Shown here: positions 61,616 to 64,000 of the stretch, one piece after another
Numbering within the stretch: the stretch's first letter is position 1
Layout of the letters: each line of letters begins with the position of its first letter
DNA from: Rhodamnia argentea
Lineage: Eukaryota > Streptophyta > Magnoliopsida > Myrtales > Myrtaceae
Direction of reading: 5' to 3'
Length of the DNA: 64,000 nt
Assembly (NCBI RefSeq): GCF_020921035.1
Contig: NC_063152.1
Span: 32,346,494 to 32,410,493, forward strand
Position numbers and translations under genes: made by a program
The notes under the pieces: generated by a model
Seen by the model: the letters and a program-made list of their open reading frames with translations, nothing else
The model's database searches: none
Told to the model about the DNA's origin: nothing

Positions 61616-62305
61616 GAAAAAATTACCAAAAAAATTCTAATTCTATTGTTATTATGCCAATTCAATATCGAATCTTTTGTAATTGTGTCAATTCAGTCCA
61701 TTTGGCCGATTGATGCTAACTTTCACAATTTTTCTTTCTGTCTTTTTTTCTTCTATTCGTTTTTGGTCGTCGGTCCCCGGGTGAGGTCCTGCGAGCTCTC
61801 GTCGGCCGCTAGGTGAGGGCTCGCAGGCCCTTGCCTAGGGATCGGCGGCCGACGACTTCTTGTCAACCCAAAAAAATGAAAAGAAAAAAAAAAGACAAAA
61901 AAATTGTTAAAAATATAATTTAAAAAATTAAAATATAATTAAAAATTTGCCACGTCATCGTCAACGGTATCATGTCAAGACGAGCTGGTCAAATGGATTG
62001 AATTGACATAATTACAAAATCTTCAACAACCACTAGTCCCTCCATCTTTATTGCCGGCCTGCAATCTTTGGCAACTACCAATCTGGTTTCCACCCTTATC
62101 CTTGCGGTTAACACCGAGGTCGAGGCCTAGCGGATGAAGGTGCAGTGGATGAAGGTGCGACTACTCATTTGACAAAGGTGCGTGAGTATGGTGACGAAGA
62201 TTGTCGCTCTAGATTTGGCCATGGATCTCCTCCGTGGAATTTTTGACTCATTCAAGACTGAATTGGCACAATCGTAATAGATTTATGACTCTTTTGGTAA
62301 TTTCC
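61616..62305. mobile_element. MITE, TTTAGGACTGAATTGG family (copy H), about 690 bp
   Basis: Left end GAAAAAATTACCAAAAAAAT and right end TTTTGGTAATTTCC are inverted copies. The arms hold GTGTCAATTCAGTCCATTTGG and CAAGACTGAATTGGC. The GC-rich centre has GCTCTCGTCGGCCGC and GGATCGGCGGCCGACG as inverted blocks. No clear target duplication. Confidence 0.65.
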
Positions 62306-62469
62306 ATGGAATTTTTATCCCGATATATCCCTTTTGTATCCAGCTTTACCATATCTTGAACAATAACCAAACACTCGCTTATCACGGGTTAAATATCGGG
62401 TCTCGAAAATTCGAATTTTCGGTTTGAGTGATATATACAATATGCTTGATTTTCCGTGAAAATTGAACT

Positions 62470-63129
62470 AAAAGAGAACGGGAAAGTTTCCAAAAAGTCC
62501 TAGACATTTTGCATTGGTCGCAATTCAGTCCAAAATCTTTCAATTGTGTCCATTCAGCCAAGTTTGGCTAGAAATCGCCGACATGAATGTCAATAGTCCT
62601 ACGTGGTTCTCGTCGATGCTGACGTGGGCCTTTTTTTTAAGATATTTTGCTATTTTTAATTACTTTTTTGGTTTTTTCTTTTTGTTTCATTACTTTGTTT
62701 TTGTTTTGGGACATAAGGCTAGTGAACATCGCCGGCATTAGCCAAGGGCGCCAAAAAAATAAAAAAAAACTAAAAAAATTATTGAAAAATAAAAAAAATT
62801 TGAAAAAATATCCACTTCAACACTGGTTGTTGCATGTAGGATGATCGGCATCCACATCGGGGATTTTCAGCCAAAATTGGCCAGTATGGATTCAATTGAC
62901 ACAAATACAAAAGGTTAATGACTAAATTAATATAATTGAAAGGTTCATGACTTAATTAGAACAAATGCAAAAGGTTTTAGGACTGAATTGCCATAATTGA
63001 AAAGTTTAGGACTGAATTGGTATCAATGCAAAACGTTTAGGACTAAATTGGCACAATTTAAAAGTTTATGACTGAATTAGCATTAATGCAAAAGGTTTAG
63101 GACTTTTTGAATACTTTTCCCAAAAGAGA
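62470..63129. mobile_element. MITE, TTTAGGACTGAATTGG family (copy I), with perfect 8-bp target duplication
   Basis: AAAAGAGA lies at 62470-62477 and again at 63122-63129 around a 644-bp element that starts ACGGGAAAGTTTCC and ends GAATACTTTTCCC. The right arm repeats the motif (GTTTAGGACTGAATTGG and its variants) about five times in near-tandem (62890-63100). The left arm has fewer copies. No coding content. Confidence 0.82.
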
Positions 63130-63471
63130 CCAGCTAGATGCAAATTTGGAATATGTGAGTTCACTCGAACCTTTAAAGCCTACCTAACTAAACTTTTAAC
63201 CCAAATTATGTGATGATAGCTCCATATTTACTAAACTATGGTGGTGGTTAATTTATCTAATCTTGTTTTGGGCCAACCGAAACAATGCGCCGGTTCAGAG
63301 TTGGAACGAGCTTTAAGCAATGAAAACTTAAAGGAACAAGATGCTCAGCAGGATATAAAAAGCATGTGACCCTTACCCTTCAAAAAACAAATTTATTTGA
63401 TCAAGGCTCGCACCGACTATGATCAATAACCCAACATTCATTTCAACCGAATCACGTTCTTCTACTTAACT
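63130..63471. other. 3' flank of the second dirigent gene
   Basis: AT-rich, no gene or repeat identified. Confidence 0.5.
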
Positions 63472-64000
63472 TCACCAGCACTCGTAAGACTCAATATCAA
63501 CGCGAAGCCGGAAAAAAACTTCGCCTTCAAAAGCATCGGTCATGATAGCAGCGATCCCGCTGTGCATGAAGAAATCCCCCGTCCCACCCACCAGAGATAT
63601 GCCCCTTTCCTTCACCATTATAGCATCTACTCCGATGAAATTTATACTTCCCTCATAGTCCGTCGTGTTGAGCACAAACGAGAACCCTAGCCAAGCCGTG
63701 AAAGTGTCCTTAGTGTCATACATGTAAAGCCCTTGAGCCCGACCGACCGGGTTTTGGGTGGAGGTTGTTGTCAAGAGTGATCGGGTCGTCAAAGGCCGCG
63801 ATGTTCCCGATGTGGAAGCTGCCGGCTAGGACGGTCAGGTTGGAGCCCTGTGGGGCCGTGACAATCGCCGACGTGGCATTGGTAGAGTTGTTGTCGTTGT
63901 AGATGATGTCGTGGAAGTAGAGGACTAGGGATTTGCATGGTTCGTGATGTTTAGTCTTCTTGCTAGGGAAAGTTGAAGAAAGATAAAGGAACATGAGAAA
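63472..64000 (-). pseudogene. Second dirigent gene, frameshifted and cut by the window end
   Basis: The reading frame continues from beyond 64000 (5' end not seen, probably the signal peptide) through CKSLVLYFHD, NATSAIV and [15 protein letters not shown]. It is then broken: the rest, [12 protein letters not shown] to the terminal YECW*, is in a different frame. One extra base in or near the A4C3 run at 63749-63755 accounts for the shift. Downstream, blocks that are fixed in its neighbour have changed ([14 protein letters not shown] for [14 protein letters not shown], and AAFDDP for VVFDDP), which fits relaxed selection as well as subfunction. It is a tandem copy of the gene at 60151-60711, same strand, about 2.8 kb apart. 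A sequencing error in the homopolymer is possible. Confidence 0.85.

Overview
The window is nuclear DNA from a dicot plant. It has spliced genes with GT-AG introns, plant-specific families (LEA_2, reticulon-like B, CDPK, a zinc-knuckle WRKY19-like protein, dirigent) and AT-rich intergenic DNA packed with decayed transposons. The style of the repeats resembles what I have seen in Myrtaceae such as Eucalyptus or Syzygium. That placement is an impression, not something the window proves.

Layout. 0-3 kb: repeats, including a probable Copia LTR remnant and a possible SINE. 3.7-15.5 kb: three single-exon LEA_2 (NDR1/HIN1-like) genes in the same direction, separated by MITE-like repeats. 16.6-20 kb: halves of a MITE around a probable solo LTR; the right half carries a short decayed plastid 16S rDNA fragment. 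20.3-24.5 kb: a broken L1-type LINE on the minus strand. 27.3-29.2 kb: a five-exon reticulon-like B gene (+). 31.07-34.02 kb: a 2.9 kb hAT transposon with terminal inverted repeats and an 8-bp target duplication, its transposase broken. 35.4-41.1 kb: a nine-exon calcium-dependent protein kinase gene of the CPK3 type (-), whose first intron appears to be GC-AG. 43.7-48.2 kb: a gene (-) for a protein with eleven 25-residue C-C-C-H repeats (WRKY19-like/loricrin-related), with an intron and two short uORFs in the 5' leader. 48.3-60 kb: no recognisable gene; MITEs and a GC-rich island near 49.6-50.9 kb. 60.15-64 kb: two dirigent genes (-), the first intact and of the pinoresinol-forming type, the second frameshifted and running off the window end.

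The genes do not form an operon-like unit. Several have plausible roles at membranes, in calcium signalling and in defence (LEA_2/NHL, CPK3, dirigent), but the two local clusters, LEA_2 x3 and dirigent x2, are best explained by tandem duplication. The repeat fraction is the most informative part for genome history: at least four insertions have readable target duplications, and one MITE contains organelle DNA.
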